Shown: positions 7,497 through 14,544, counted from the first letter of the stretch. The stretch is 15,761 nucleotides of DNA from CAYPEZ01 sp964409985 (GCA_964409985.1 CAYPEZ010000021.1:1-15761); one strand, 5' to 3'. The notes: generated from the letters alone by a model not told the origin. Program-made: numbers and translations.

Positions 7497-8594
7497 TTAT
7501 TCTTCCCCCTTCACCGGCCTCTCAAGAAGTGATGGCTCGAGCCCTGGTGCAGCTCCAGTAATACGCGTCACATCCTTGTCGAGTTTGCCCATCTCTTTAT
7601 ACGCTGCGTTGTAGTGGTTCACAGTTGTCCCCAAGGCATTCCCAAGTTTCCCCATATAGTCCTCATACGCTTTGAGATGCTTCCCGAGTTCATCAACACG
7701 CTTGATGATATCTTTTGCTGATTCTTCAATCTTAAAGGCCTTAAATCCGTAGAGTACCGACTGCAGGTATGCAGCAAAGGTTGTTGGCGAGACAATAATG
7801 ACCTTCTTTTCATTATATGCATAGTCTATAAGGTTGCGCGTATTCACCTTTACTGCTCCAACTTCATTGACGAGAAGATCGTAATAAATTCCCTCAGCGG
7901 GGATAAACATAAACGCAAACGGAAGCGTCCCCTCTTCTGGACGAATATACTTTGCTGTTTCATCAATGCGTTTTTTAAGATCATTTTTGAAATCTTTTTC
8001 GAGCGCCTCACGCTGGGTATCATCAATCGCTTGTGTCACGCGGTTGTAGTTATCTAGTGAAAATTTCGCATCGACAGGAATAATGCCATCTTTCGTAGAA
8101 ATCACCGCATCTACAGCATCACCATTCTTGAATCTGTGCTGCATCCCATACGCACCTGGGGGAAGAATATTCGAGAGAATGAGCTCAAGCGATGCTTCTC
8201 CGAGATTCCCCCGCTGCTTCTGGTGTTTGAGTACCTTCTCGAGATTCGCGAGCTGCTCTGCGATTGTCATAAACTGCCGCGTAGCTTCGTTGGTCTTTGT
8301 CTGCTCTCGAGTATTTTCAATGAGGGTCTCTTGCACTCCTTTCCCGATTTCCTGAATAAGCCTCTGACTCTCAGCAAACTGATGACGCACGGCATCTTGC
8401 ATTTCACGGCGAGATTCACCGAGCCGCGAGTCCATCATCTTTTGAAGCTCAGCCATTTGTTGTTGAAGAAGGAGAAGCCCCTGAGTATCCCCCTCGGATT
8501 TTTCTATCGTGCTCATTTTTCGAGCGACATAAAGGACTGCAGCCCCAACGAAAAGGACCGCAAAAAGGAGGATAAAGAAAAGCGTATCGGTCAT
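7497..8594 (-). CDS. rmuC: DNA recombination protein RmuC
   Basis: 365 residues from ATG at 8594. One N-terminal membrane helix (about 4-23) is followed by a long coiled coil (about 27-120, Q/E/R-rich heptads) and the RmuC domain (about 120-330) with RGNLGEASLELIL, VDAVISTKDGIIPVDAKFSLDNY, FMFIPAEGIYYDLL and VIIVSPTTFAAYLQSV. The domain is a predicted PD-(D/E)xK-type nuclease; the D-x(n)-P-V-D-A-K stretch fits its active site. RmuC limits inversions and repeat-mediated rearrangement in E. coli. It follows the ATPase gene by 27 bases, but a TGATAGAAT extended -10 exactly 7 bases before the ATG suggests its own leaderless transcript. An ATG three codons earlier (8603) is in frame but lies inside that -10 box. 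Confidence 0.93.
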   Translation of the reverse strand: MTDTLFFILLFAVLFVGAAVLYVARKMSTIEKSEGDTQGLLLLQQQMAELQKMMDSRLGESRREMQDAVRHQFAESQRLIQEIGKGVQETLIENTREQTKTNEATRQFMTIAEQLANLEKVLKHQKQRGNLGEASLELILSNILPPGAYGMQHRFKNGDAVDAVISTKDGIIPVDAKFSLDNYNRVTQAIDDTQREALEKDFKNDLKKRIDETAKYIRPEEGTLPFAFMFIPAEGIYYDLLVNEVGAVKVNTRNLIDYAYNEKKVIIVSPTTFAAYLQSVLYGFKAFKIEESAKDIIKRVDELGKHLKAYEDYMGKLGNALGTTVNHYNAAYKEMGKLDKDVTRITGAAPGLEPSLLERPVKGEE

Positions 8595-8601
8595 GCCGAC
8601 C

Positions 8602-8610
8602 ATTCTATCA
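8602..8610 (-). promoter_or_regulatory. Extended -10 element of rmuC
   Basis: Minus-strand TG-A-TAGAAT ends 7 bases before the ATG at 8594, the distance at which transcription would start on the start codon itself. No convincing -35 is visible, as is usual when an extended -10 is present. Confidence 0.45.
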
Positions 8611-8621
8611 CGGAGAACTGA

Positions 8622-11336
8622 TCATTTCCTCCGAGACAAGATAAGATATTTTGCCCCCTCAACAAGACAAACAATCCAAAACGCAGCATAGATCAAATAT
8701 TCCCACGGAAGCGCTCCTGATAGAGGCGAGAGATGTAGAAGAATTCTGAGTGGTTCAATGACAAAAGCAATAAGGAGCAAAAACACTGAAATCCCAAACG
8801 CAAGCCAAAACGGACGATTACTAAATGCCTCTCTCCCCAACGCACTTCCATGAAGGGTTCGTAGGCACAGCGCAGCAACAAGTGACGACAGCGAACTCAA
8901 CAAAAACATCATTGTCCGTACATCTTCAATGGAATACACCTGCTTTAAGTACTGATAAACCCCAAGAAGTGACGCACCGAGCATAAGCCCCACAAACATC
9001 AAAAAACCATAGAGCCGGGGGGTGAGAATGTCACGAAATGTATGACTTCGAGGATCGCGTGCCATCACATCCCCTTCTTTTGGTTCAAATGCATACGCAA
9101 AATTCATGAGCCCTTCTGTGACAATATTTGTCCAAATAATTTGCGCCGGCAAAAGTGGGAGCTGTAAACCCAGAAGCATTGAGCCACCAATCAGAGTAAT
9201 ATCCCCAAAACTCGTGGACAAGAGGTACACAACAATTTTTCGCAAGTTATCAAACATCCGTCTCCCCTCTTCAATCGCACTCACAATGACGCCCATGCCG
9301 TTTTCAATCAGAACAAGATCCGCAGATTCTTTTGCAACTTCTGTTCCACTACCCACAGCGATTCCTATATCAGCTCCACGTAACGTTGGTGCATCATTAA
9401 TTCCATCACCCGTCATTGCAACAATCTCGCCGTGCGACTGAAGCACTCGTGCGACACGCAATTTGTCTTCAGGAAGCATTCGCGCGAACACTCTGGCTGT
9501 CTTTAGGTGAGAAAAGAGCTCGCTGTCTGTAAGGCCTCGAATATCGCTTCCTGTGTATACAGGATGTGATGCTTTTTCATCAATAATGCCTGCTACTTTT
9601 GCTATGGCACGTGCTGTATCAGGCATGTCTCCCGTCACCATCATGACCCTCACCCCAGCCTCCCTAGCCGTGTGAATTGCTGCCGGAACATCATCTCGCA
9701 CCGGATCATGGAGGGCAATATATCCAGAAAATGTCAGCCCTTTTGAGAGGAGGATTGATGGGTCCTTTCGAGCCTCAGGAGAAAATTGTTTAAATGATCC
9801 TGGAATATACGCGATACCGATGAGTCGCAGCCCCTCACGACTTGCACGCTCTGCCTCTCGCAAAAAAAGCTCCTCTTCATCTTTGTGTTTAGGAACACGA
9901 ACTCCATGATCATGAATGTGTGTTGCGTGACGCAAAAGCTCTTCAGGCGCACCAGAAAAATATACAAAATGTGCTTCTGAGCCTTTTACACGATGGAGCG
10001 ATGCTACAAAACGATGTGCTGAAGAAAAAGGGAGAAAGTCGACACGTGGAAAATCATGGAAAAGTTCTTTGGGATGCAGCCCTCGCTCAAGGCCAGCGAG
10101 AACAATGGCGCGCTCGACAGGGCGACCCCGCACGACCCAATCTTTAAGCGCCTCACCTTCATGCTCAACAAAAGCATCTGAGGCGAGCATCGCCATTTGG
10201 AGTGTATCTTGTTCGTCATGGATCCTCTCCCCAGGAGAATCTGTCTCACCAGATTTTCCACCCAGGCGCATCTGGAGTGAACGTAGTGTCACAAGCGAGG
10301 ACACGCGCATATCTCCTTTTGTCATCGTTCCAGTTTTATCTGCGAGAATTGTCGTTGTCGAACCCAGTATTTCTGCAGAAAGAATGTTCCGAACAAGTCC
10401 ACCACGGCGCAGAATTGCCTCCATCCCCACAGCAAGAACAACAGTCACAGCAGCTGGGAGTCCTTCAGGAACGACGGCGATAGCAAGTGCGATCGACACA
10501 AGAATAATCTCTTCGATGTTTCCCCCACGTACTATTCCAACATTGACAAGAACGATGATTGTTACAAGAACGAGAAATGCAATAGCACGAGAGAGTCTTG
10601 CCACTCTCACTTCAAGTGGAGTTGGAGCATCCTCTGCCCCTAAAGATTTTGCGAGAGTTCCCCACGCTGTATGTTCTCCCACCCGAACAACAACAGCTTT
10701 CCCAATACCTCCAACAATTTGTGTTCCAGCAAAGAGCATGTTGTTTTGCTCAGGAAGTGGTGTCACAGTTGAAAGTGTCTGCGAGACTTTGGTAACCTCA
10801 GCCCATTCTCCTGTGAGCGATGATTCATTCACGGCAAGACCTTGCGCCTCGATGACTCGTGCATCCGCCGAAACGCGCATCCCAGATTCCAGAACAAGGA
10901 GATCCCCGACAACAACTTCACTTGCAGGGATAAATCGCTTTGTACCTCCGCGGATAACGGTTGCTGTCTTTGTCTCAGACGACTTAAGTAATGCAAATGC
11001 TCGATCAGCACGTTTTTCTTGGGCGATGCTGACAACAAGATTCACGACAATGGCAAATCCGATGACACTTGCATCAACGTACTCTCTCAAGAATGCGCTG
11101 ATTGAGCCACCGACAAAAAGGATGAGGACTAACGGACTCCGAAACTGACGAAAGAGTCGAGAAAATAGGTTTGGCCCCTCGGGCTGAACAAGGATATTTT
11201 CTCCAAAACGCTCACGATGATCTGGAACATCTCCTTCATGTAGGCCCTTATGCGCATCAGTACGAAGATCCCGTACAGCACGAGAGACATCAATAAGCGA
11301 CCAATCTTTTGAAGAACGGTGAGGAAGATTTGGCAC
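8622..11336 (-). CDS. P2A-type cation-transporting P-type ATPase
   Basis: About 904 residues, full length for the SERCA/PMR1-like class that pumps Ca2+ or a similar cation across the membrane. Order of parts: N-terminal cation-ATPase domain (about 11-55, GLHEGDVPDHRERFGEN), TM1-2, actuator with TGEW (175-178; usually TGES), TM4 with PEGLP (from 290), phosphorylation site DKTGT with D333, nucleotide domain, MVTGD, hinge TGDGINDAP (642-650), then six C-terminal helices. TM5 reads STSFGD and TM6 NIVTEG, so the SERCA metal ligands N768, E771 and D800 correspond to S, D and E; ion choice is therefore uncertain. Start: the frame is open to 11516, but that would overlap yqeY. GTG at 11336 lies 7 bases after a TGGTAGAAT element and fits the domain start; ATG at 11378 is the alternative. 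The stop is TGA. Confidence 0.93.
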   Translation of the reverse strand: MPNLPHRSSKDWSLIDVSRAVRDLRTDAHKGLHEGDVPDHRERFGENILVQPEGPNLFSRLFRQFRSPLVLILFVGGSISAFLREYVDASVIGFAIVVNLVVSIAQEKRADRAFALLKSSETKTATVIRGGTKRFIPASEVVVGDLLVLESGMRVSADARVIEAQGLAVNESSLTGEWAEVTKVSQTLSTVTPLPEQNNMLFAGTQIVGGIGKAVVVRVGEHTAWGTLAKSLGAEDAPTPLEVRVARLSRAIAFLVLVTIIVLVNVGIVRGGNIEEIILVSIALAIAVVPEGLPAAVTVVLAVGMEAILRRGGLVRNILSAEILGSTTTILADKTGTMTKGDMRVSSLVTLRSLQMRLGGKSGETDSPGERIHDEQDTLQMAMLASDAFVEHEGEALKDWVVRGRPVERAIVLAGLERGLHPKELFHDFPRVDFLPFSSAHRFVASLHRVKGSEAHFVYFSGAPEELLRHATHIHDHGVRVPKHKDEEELFLREAERASREGLRLIGIAYIPGSFKQFSPEARKDPSILLSKGLTFSGYIALHDPVRDDVPAAIHTAREAGVRVMMVTGDMPDTARAIAKVAGIIDEKASHPVYTGSDIRGLTDSELFSHLKTARVFARMLPEDKLRVARVLQSHGEIVAMTGDGINDAPTLRGADIGIAVGSGTEVAKESADLVLIENGMGVIVSAIEEGRRMFDNLRKIVVYLLSTSFGDITLIGGSMLLGLQLPLLPAQIIWTNIVTEGLMNFAYAFEPKEGDVMARDPRSHTFRDILTPRLYGFLMFVGLMLGASLLGVYQYLKQVYSIEDVRTMMFLLSSLSSLVAALCLRTLHGSALGREAFSNRPFWLAFGISVFLLLIAFVIEPLRILLHLSPLSGALPWEYLIYAAFWIVCLVEGAKYLILSRRK

Positions 11337-11343
11337 AAGGAAT

Positions 11344-11352
11344 ATTCTACCA
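11344..11352 (-). promoter_or_regulatory. Extended -10 element of the ATPase gene
   Basis: Minus-strand TGG-TAGAAT, with ATTCCTT (7 bases) before GTG at 11336. This predicts a leaderless mRNA. It abuts the oppositely directed yqeY element at the centre of the palindrome TACCATGGTA (11348-11357). Confidence 0.45.
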
Positions 11353-11361
11353 TGGTATACT
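11353..11361 (+). promoter_or_regulatory. Extended -10 element of yqeY
   Basis: Plus-strand TGG-TATACT, start expected near 11368, leaving about 24 bases before ATG at 11392. TTGGCA at 11330-11335 is a possible -35 but lies 20 bases away, so the extended -10 is the main evidence. Confidence 0.5.
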
Positions 11362-11391
11362 GCATAAATTAGACACATAGCACCCATCCCT

Positions 11392-11844
11392 ATGCTCCAC
11401 ACCGAAATCAAAGAAAAAATAAAAGATGCCATGAGAGCCAAGGACGCTCTGCGACTTGAAGTGCTCCGCGGAATGACCACCGCATTCGTCAATGAACTTG
11501 TATCCATGCGGCGCACACCTCAGGACGTTCTTGAGGATGAAAAAGCCCTCACGGTGGTGAAGAGACTCATCAAACAACGTAAAGATTCTATCGAACAGTT
11601 TACTAACGGCGGACGACCAGAACTTGCAGAAAAGGAGCATGCCGAGCTTAAAATTTTGAATGAATTCCTGCCAGAGCAAATGTCTCGTGACGCAATCAAA
11701 GTTATTGCAGAAAAGAAAAAGGCAGAGCTCGGTGTGACTGACAAGAGCGGTATGGGCAAACTCATGGGAGCAATCATCAAAGAATGTCAGGGCCAAGCTG
11801 ATGGCACAGACGTGAAAGCCGTTGTCGAGTCGCTGTTTGTATAA
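11392..11844 (+). CDS. yqeY: GatB/YqeY domain-containing protein
   Basis: 150 residues, the usual length of the YqeY family, which resembles the C-terminal tail of the amidotransferase subunit GatB that contacts tRNA. The N-terminal helix (KEKIKDAMRAKDALRLEVLRGM, about 6-27), RRTPQDVLEDEKALTVVKRLIKQRKDSIEQF (about 40-70), AEKEHAELKILNEFLPEQMS and the C-terminal GMGKLMGAI segment are all family features. Its exact role is unsettled: it is thought to bind tRNA or assist glutaminyl-tRNA handling, and in many genomes sits near rpsU/dnaG. Here it is divergent from the P-type ATPase, sharing a 55-base region with overlapping promoters. No SD is visible before the ATG. It appears to be the only gene of its transcript, with a strong hairpin about 100 bases downstream. 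Confidence 0.93.
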   Translation: MLHTEIKEKIKDAMRAKDALRLEVLRGMTTAFVNELVSMRRTPQDVLEDEKALTVVKRLIKQRKDSIEQFTNGGRPELAEKEHAELKILNEFLPEQMSRDAIKVIAEKKKAELGVTDKSGMGKLMGAIIKECQGQADGTDVKAVVESLFV

Positions 11845-11946
11845 AATTAAAGCAACACAATAATAAAAATAAAAGACATACGAGATCTCTAGTATGCCGT
11901 TTCGTGTTACGACTTGGGCTTAAACACCAGCATGTCTGCACTTTCA

Positions 11947-11976
11947 CCCCGAGGTTTCGCCTCGGGGCTTATTTTG
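11947..11976 (+). terminator. Strong GC-rich hairpin terminator
   Basis: CCCCGAGG (11947-11954), loop TTTCG, CCTCGGGG (11960-11967), then CTTATTTTG. It probably ends the yqeY transcript, with a 3' UTR of about 100 bases in which I see no other gene. The stretch 11845-12069 otherwise holds the promoter and leader of the next gene. Confidence 0.8.
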
Positions 11977-11986
11977 TGTCAAGATA

Positions 11987-12014
11987 TTGTTTTTTGGATA
12001 TTTTGTGGTATTAT
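11987..12014 (+). promoter_or_regulatory. Promoter of the first orphan gene (12070)
   Basis: TTGTTT (11987-11992), 16-base spacer, TATTAT (12009-12014) with TGG directly upstream as an extended -10. The predicted start is near 12021, inside the dyad at 12016-12038. Confidence 0.6.
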
Positions 12015-12015
12015 T

Positions 12016-12038
12016 CTGTGTAGCTTTGAACTACACAG
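12016..12038. promoter_or_regulatory. Dyad CTGTGTAG-N7-CTACACAG over the transcription start
   Basis: Perfect 8-bp inverted repeat (12016-12023 and 12031-12038) with a 7-base centre, covering about -5 to +18 of the predicted transcript. It could be an operator for a dimeric repressor or a 5' hairpin in the mRNA. It is too far from a T run to be a terminator. The good SD (AAGGAG, 12058-12063) lies 20 bases beyond it. Confidence 0.6.
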
Positions 12039-12069
12039 TTTCTTGACATTCACCAATAAGGAGATTCCC

Positions 12070-12687
12070 ATGCGACGGAAAATGCTTCTCAAGAAGCTCA
12101 TCCGTGTCAGCGGCCTCAGCTACGAAGTAGGTGTGGATCCTGATTATGGAGTGATCTACGTCAAAACCCGTGACTACATCGGGTTTTGCGTGGCATCATT
12201 CAAAGAACACACCGTCAGATGTTTTGCAGTGGCTCCGAGAGATCGTGTCCGTGATCGACTCGAACGGACAGGCAGAACGTGGCGTGCGACTAAAAAAATG
12301 CGAAAACACTTCGCATATGTTGCGAGCACATATCTTCGAGGCTCCCCCACCAAAAATACTGCCCCCATCATCCTTGAAAGAGGAATGAAGGACAGACGCT
12401 ATCCTGAAGAAGTCTGGGAGACTCAAGAGAAGAATGTCGCCTCTAAACTCCCCGGAGTGATTCTCCCCTACAATAGAATCGACGATTGGAGAGGTGACAA
12501 GCTCATGTACGCAATTATCCCTCCTATTCTTGTCCCAGGAGCAAGAAGGAAGGTTACCGACGAAGATGTGTCAGCTGCATTCTTTTGGGCGACAGCTTTT
12601 GCAGCGTGTTTTCCCCGACCCACTCCTCAAAGAACACGAGGGAGGACCATATTTGCCCCAAAGCAAGTTTCTCTCCCTCTCTACTAA
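12070..12687 (+). CDS. Orphan basic protein with C-terminal clamp-motif-like tail
   Basis: 205 residues from ATG at 12070, chosen for AAGGAG at 12058-12063, six bases upstream. An in-frame ATG at 11914 would read through the terminator and promoter. I do not recognise the family. It is strongly basic, cytosolic and mixed alpha/beta: an N-terminal basic helix, beta-like VGVDPDYGVIYVKTRDYIGFCVAS, then R-rich PRDRVRDRLERTGRTWRATKKMRK (56-79), suggesting nucleic-acid contact. The last seven residues are QVSLPLY (199-205), close to the QLxLx[LF] motif by which polymerases and repair proteins hold the DNA sliding clamp. A segment C51-x4-P56-x2-R59-x3-R63 has the same spacing in the next gene. It has its own promoter, dyad and terminator. 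A role in DNA replication or repair is inferred only. Confidence 0.78.
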   Translation: MRRKMLLKKLIRVSGLSYEVGVDPDYGVIYVKTRDYIGFCVASFKEHTVRCFAVAPRDRVRDRLERTGRTWRATKKMRKHFAYVASTYLRGSPTKNTAPIILERGMKDRRYPEEVWETQEKNVASKLPGVILPYNRIDDWRGDKLMYAIIPPILVPGARRKVTDEDVSAAFFWATAFAACFPRPTPQRTRGRTIFAPKQVSLPLY

Positions 12688-12696
12688 ACTTTCCCC

Positions 12697-12728
12697 AGGC
12701 CCCTGCTTCCCGCAGGGCCTTTCCTTTG
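12697..12728 (+). terminator. Terminator after the first orphan gene
   Basis: Stem AGGCCCCTGC (12697-12706) with GCAGGGCCT (12712-12720), one bulged C, loop TTCCC, then TTCCTTT. The tail is not a pure T run, so some read-through into the next gene is likely. Confidence 0.65.
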
Positions 12729-12766
12729 AGATACTTTGAAGAGATTGGTGTCGTGGAGGAACGTTT

Positions 12767-13363
12767 GTGTACAACTTGAAAGAGTTCGTCCCCATAAACC
12801 CAGTGCACTTTGATATCGGAAATGAGCATGTGTGGGTCTACCAACACAGACTTGGTGTTATCGTTGCCGCATCAAAAACGTACAAAGCAATTTTTCGTAT
12901 TGCATCAGTCCAAGCGATGGGTCTGCAGTGTCTTTTTGCATACCCTATTGGAAGAGATATTCGCAGAAAGGAATGTCATGCGGGTAACGACATCATTATT
13001 CCCAGTCGTATTACGAGCCTCTTGTCGGTGTGCGCATACAAATATGTATCAAGGCTTTCGCTCGAGATTCGCCAACAACTGATTCTCCAATACGCACATG
13101 AATGTGTCCCGAATCGTATTTATCATTCCCCTAATCGAAAAGCACGAGTAATTACGATTTATCGGGGAAACATCTATAGATTTGTACACCGAATGGGAAG
13201 ACAGATCACTCTCGAGATGACCCAAAGCACCCATCGACTCAAAGTCCCCAAAAGAACTGAGGAATGCCTTAGGGTCTGGGTTCACTGGTTTCTCAAAGCA
13301 GTTCCTACTGAAAGGCGTATGGTCTCTTCGCCACAACTAGCTCTTTTTGATCAAACATCATAG
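12767..13363 (+). CDS. Orphan basic protein with QLALF clamp-motif-like tail
   Basis: 198 residues from GTG at 12767, preceded by GGAGGA (12755-12760) with six bases spacing, a near-ideal SD. A weak TGA-GATACT extended -10 at 12727-12735 could give it a promoter of its own, or it may be reached by read-through. The family is not recognised. The protein is basic and cytosolic, with an N-terminal beta-like part (HVWVYQHRLGVIVAAS, 21-36), an R/K-rich segment, a helical region at about 75-100 and a cluster NRKARVITIYRGNIYRFVHRMGR (about 125-147). Residues 190-194 are QLALF, nearly the canonical QL[SD]LF beta-clamp pentapeptide, followed by only four residues, the usual C-terminal place. It is convergent with the HAD gene, sharing a terminator in which its stop codon is one arm of the stem. 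Confidence 0.78.
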   Translation: MYNLKEFVPINPVHFDIGNEHVWVYQHRLGVIVAASKTYKAIFRIASVQAMGLQCLFAYPIGRDIRRKECHAGNDIIIPSRITSLLSVCAYKYVSRLSLEIRQQLILQYAHECVPNRIYHSPNRKARVITIYRGNIYRFVHRMGRQITLEMTQSTHRLKVPKRTEECLRVWVHWFLKAVPTERRMVSSPQLALFDQTS

Positions 13364-13403
13364 CAGTGCGAGATTGTTTCTAATCTCACGCTGCTATTTT
13401 TTT
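13361..13403 (+). terminator. Long hairpin between convergent genes
   Basis: A stem of about 15 bp with one C-A mismatch and one G-T pair (13361-13375 with 13381-13395), loop GTTTCT, and seven T on the plus strand (13397-13403). The minus-strand side lacks a T run, so it mainly ends the plus-strand transcript. Confidence 0.85.
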
Positions 13404-13927
13404 AAGACAACACCGGAAAGATCGGCAATGCACATATCAGCACCTGAAGGGAGTATGGACGTTTTTCGACGACGATCAACAAGAATTCGCTTCACATATG
13501 GCGCAACAACTTCCATTGAGCGCAGGGCATCAAGATTATCATCAAGAAATAGACATGCGTCTTTGATATCGTCGAGATTTTGCGAGAGAAATGGGATGGC
13601 ATAGGAGCCCTTGTTGTCATCAGGTGTCACCACAATATCATCAAGGTATTCAAGAACACGCGAGCCGATAATTTTTTTTCGTTGATACTCTGGGAATGTT
13701 CGAGCGCGTGAAAGTAAAACACGGGTATGTGTCTCACCTGCTTTTTTTAGAAAAGGAATTGTATCTGGATAAAGATACTGACTAATATCCATGAGGGGAT
13801 CAGACATTAAAAATTCTTTAAACTTGAGGACATGTTCTTCATGCCGATACCCCAAATATTCCCCCATGAATCGATCAAGATCAAAGAGCGTCCTATCAAA
13901 ATCAAGAAAGATAATAGGCTTCATCAT
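13394..13927 (-). CDS. HAD-superfamily hydrolase-like protein
   Basis: 177 residues. HAD motif I is IIFLDFDRTLFD with D9 as nucleophile and D11 as acid/base; motif II is probably the Ser in VLLSRA; motif III a Lys in the DDNKGSY region; motif IV CLFLDDNLDAL. A small helical cap of about 50 residues (about 20-70) sits between motifs I and II. This predicts a small Mg2+-dependent phosphatase, perhaps on nucleotides or sugar phosphates; substrate unknown. The ATG at 13927 overlaps the nuclease stop as ATGA, so the two are translationally coupled; a second ATG follows immediately (13924). A nucleotidase acting on products of the neighbouring nuclease would fit, but that is inference. Confidence 0.85.
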   Translation of the reverse strand: MMKPIIFLDFDRTLFDLDRFMGEYLGYRHEEHVLKFKEFLMSDPLMDISQYLYPDTIPFLKKAGETHTRVLLSRARTFPEYQRKKIIGSRVLEYLDDIVVTPDDNKGSYAIPFLSQNLDDIKDACLFLDDNLDALRSMEVVAPYVKRILVDRRRKTSILPSGADMCIADLSGVVLKK

Positions 13928-14544
13928 GGCGTCACATTTGGAAGCCCGCAGGCACCGCTTGCCCACAACCCCTTCCCCTCTTCTCGAGCAATCTGCTGTG
14001 ATTCTTTGAAGGCTGCAACATAAAGATACGGCTGATTATACGTATATTCATATGCATATCCATCCTGAATCATCATGAGGTTGATATTTGTGTGATCTGC
14101 AAGCATCACATACGCAAGAACTCTATTATATTTGTCATATGTCCCCTGGGAAGAATCTGTATCAAGTGCTATCTCGGTTCCCACAGGAAGAATGTCTGCA
14201 AGATGCTTGGATGCCTCTGCGCCAAAACATTCTTTTGGTCGAGAGCCGAGCCCAGTCTCTGGAGCGTTGATGCCAATCAAGCGCACCGTCACACTTTTTC
14301 CTTTTTCGCTTGCAACAATGGTATCTCCATCAATAATTTTTACAACCTTAAATGGAGTATCAAGTCTTGTTGCAAATGGATCCGCTTGACTCGTTGTTGC
14401 TCCTTGCGGCCATGTTGGAGAAACTGGAGCAACGATAGGTGTTCCAAAGAGTTCATCTTGGACCGCACCAAGGCCAGCTATCACAAATATTGCGAGAAGA
14501 GTGAGGAGATATTTCGGTTGCCGTAATTTCAGCAGTGTATCCAT
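13924..14544 (-). CDS. Membrane-anchored thermonuclease (SNase family)
   Basis: 206 residues. One hydrophobic segment (about 12-28) is either an uncleaved anchor or signal peptide, followed by a P/S/T-rich linker to about 60 and an SNase-like OB fold (65-200). The catalytic set is complete by comparison with staphylococcal nuclease: D72 and D74 (IIDGDT), R88 and E96 (VRLIGINAPE, spacing 8 as in R35/E43) and R141 (YDKYNRVLAY, R87 equivalent). It should cut DNA and possibly RNA outside the cell or at the membrane using Ca2+. Three bases separate it from the uvrA stop, and it overlaps the HAD gene as ATGA, so it is the middle gene of an operon. Scavenging nucleotides from outside DNA is a plausible role for a host-dependent cell. 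Confidence 0.93.
   Translation of the reverse strand: MDTLLKLRQPKYLLTLLAIFVIAGLGAVQDELFGTPIVAPVSPTWPQGATTSQADPFATRLDTPFKVVKIIDGDTIVASEKGKSVTVRLIGINAPETGLGSRPKECFGAEASKHLADILPVGTEIALDTDSSQGTYDKYNRVLAYVMLADHTNINLMMIQDGYAYEYTYNQPYLYVAAFKESQQIAREEGKGLWASGACGLPNVTP

Noticed and set aside
8611..8634. Small inverted repeat CGGAG/CTCCG between the ATPase and rmuC
   Set aside because: Only 5 bp with a long loop and no T run; too weak to call a terminator.
10069..11148. A 359-codon open frame on the plus strand
   Set aside because: It lies entirely antisense to the P-type ATPase, whose motifs are complete, and its protein is S/T/R-rich with no recognisable motif or SD. It is a shadow frame.
11337..11516. 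N-terminal extension of the ATPase up to 11516
   Set aside because: It would overlap the start of yqeY on the other strand by about 125 bases and cover both promoters. The ATPase N-terminal domain begins only after residue 10 of the shorter form.
11894..11923. A 9-codon open frame that could be a leader peptide
   Set aside because: No SD, no regulatory codon run, and it lies upstream of the terminator and of the promoter for the next gene.
11914..12069. Longer start of the first orphan gene at 11914
   Set aside because: It would translate across a strong terminator, a promoter and a dyad, while ATG at 12070 has a near-ideal SD.
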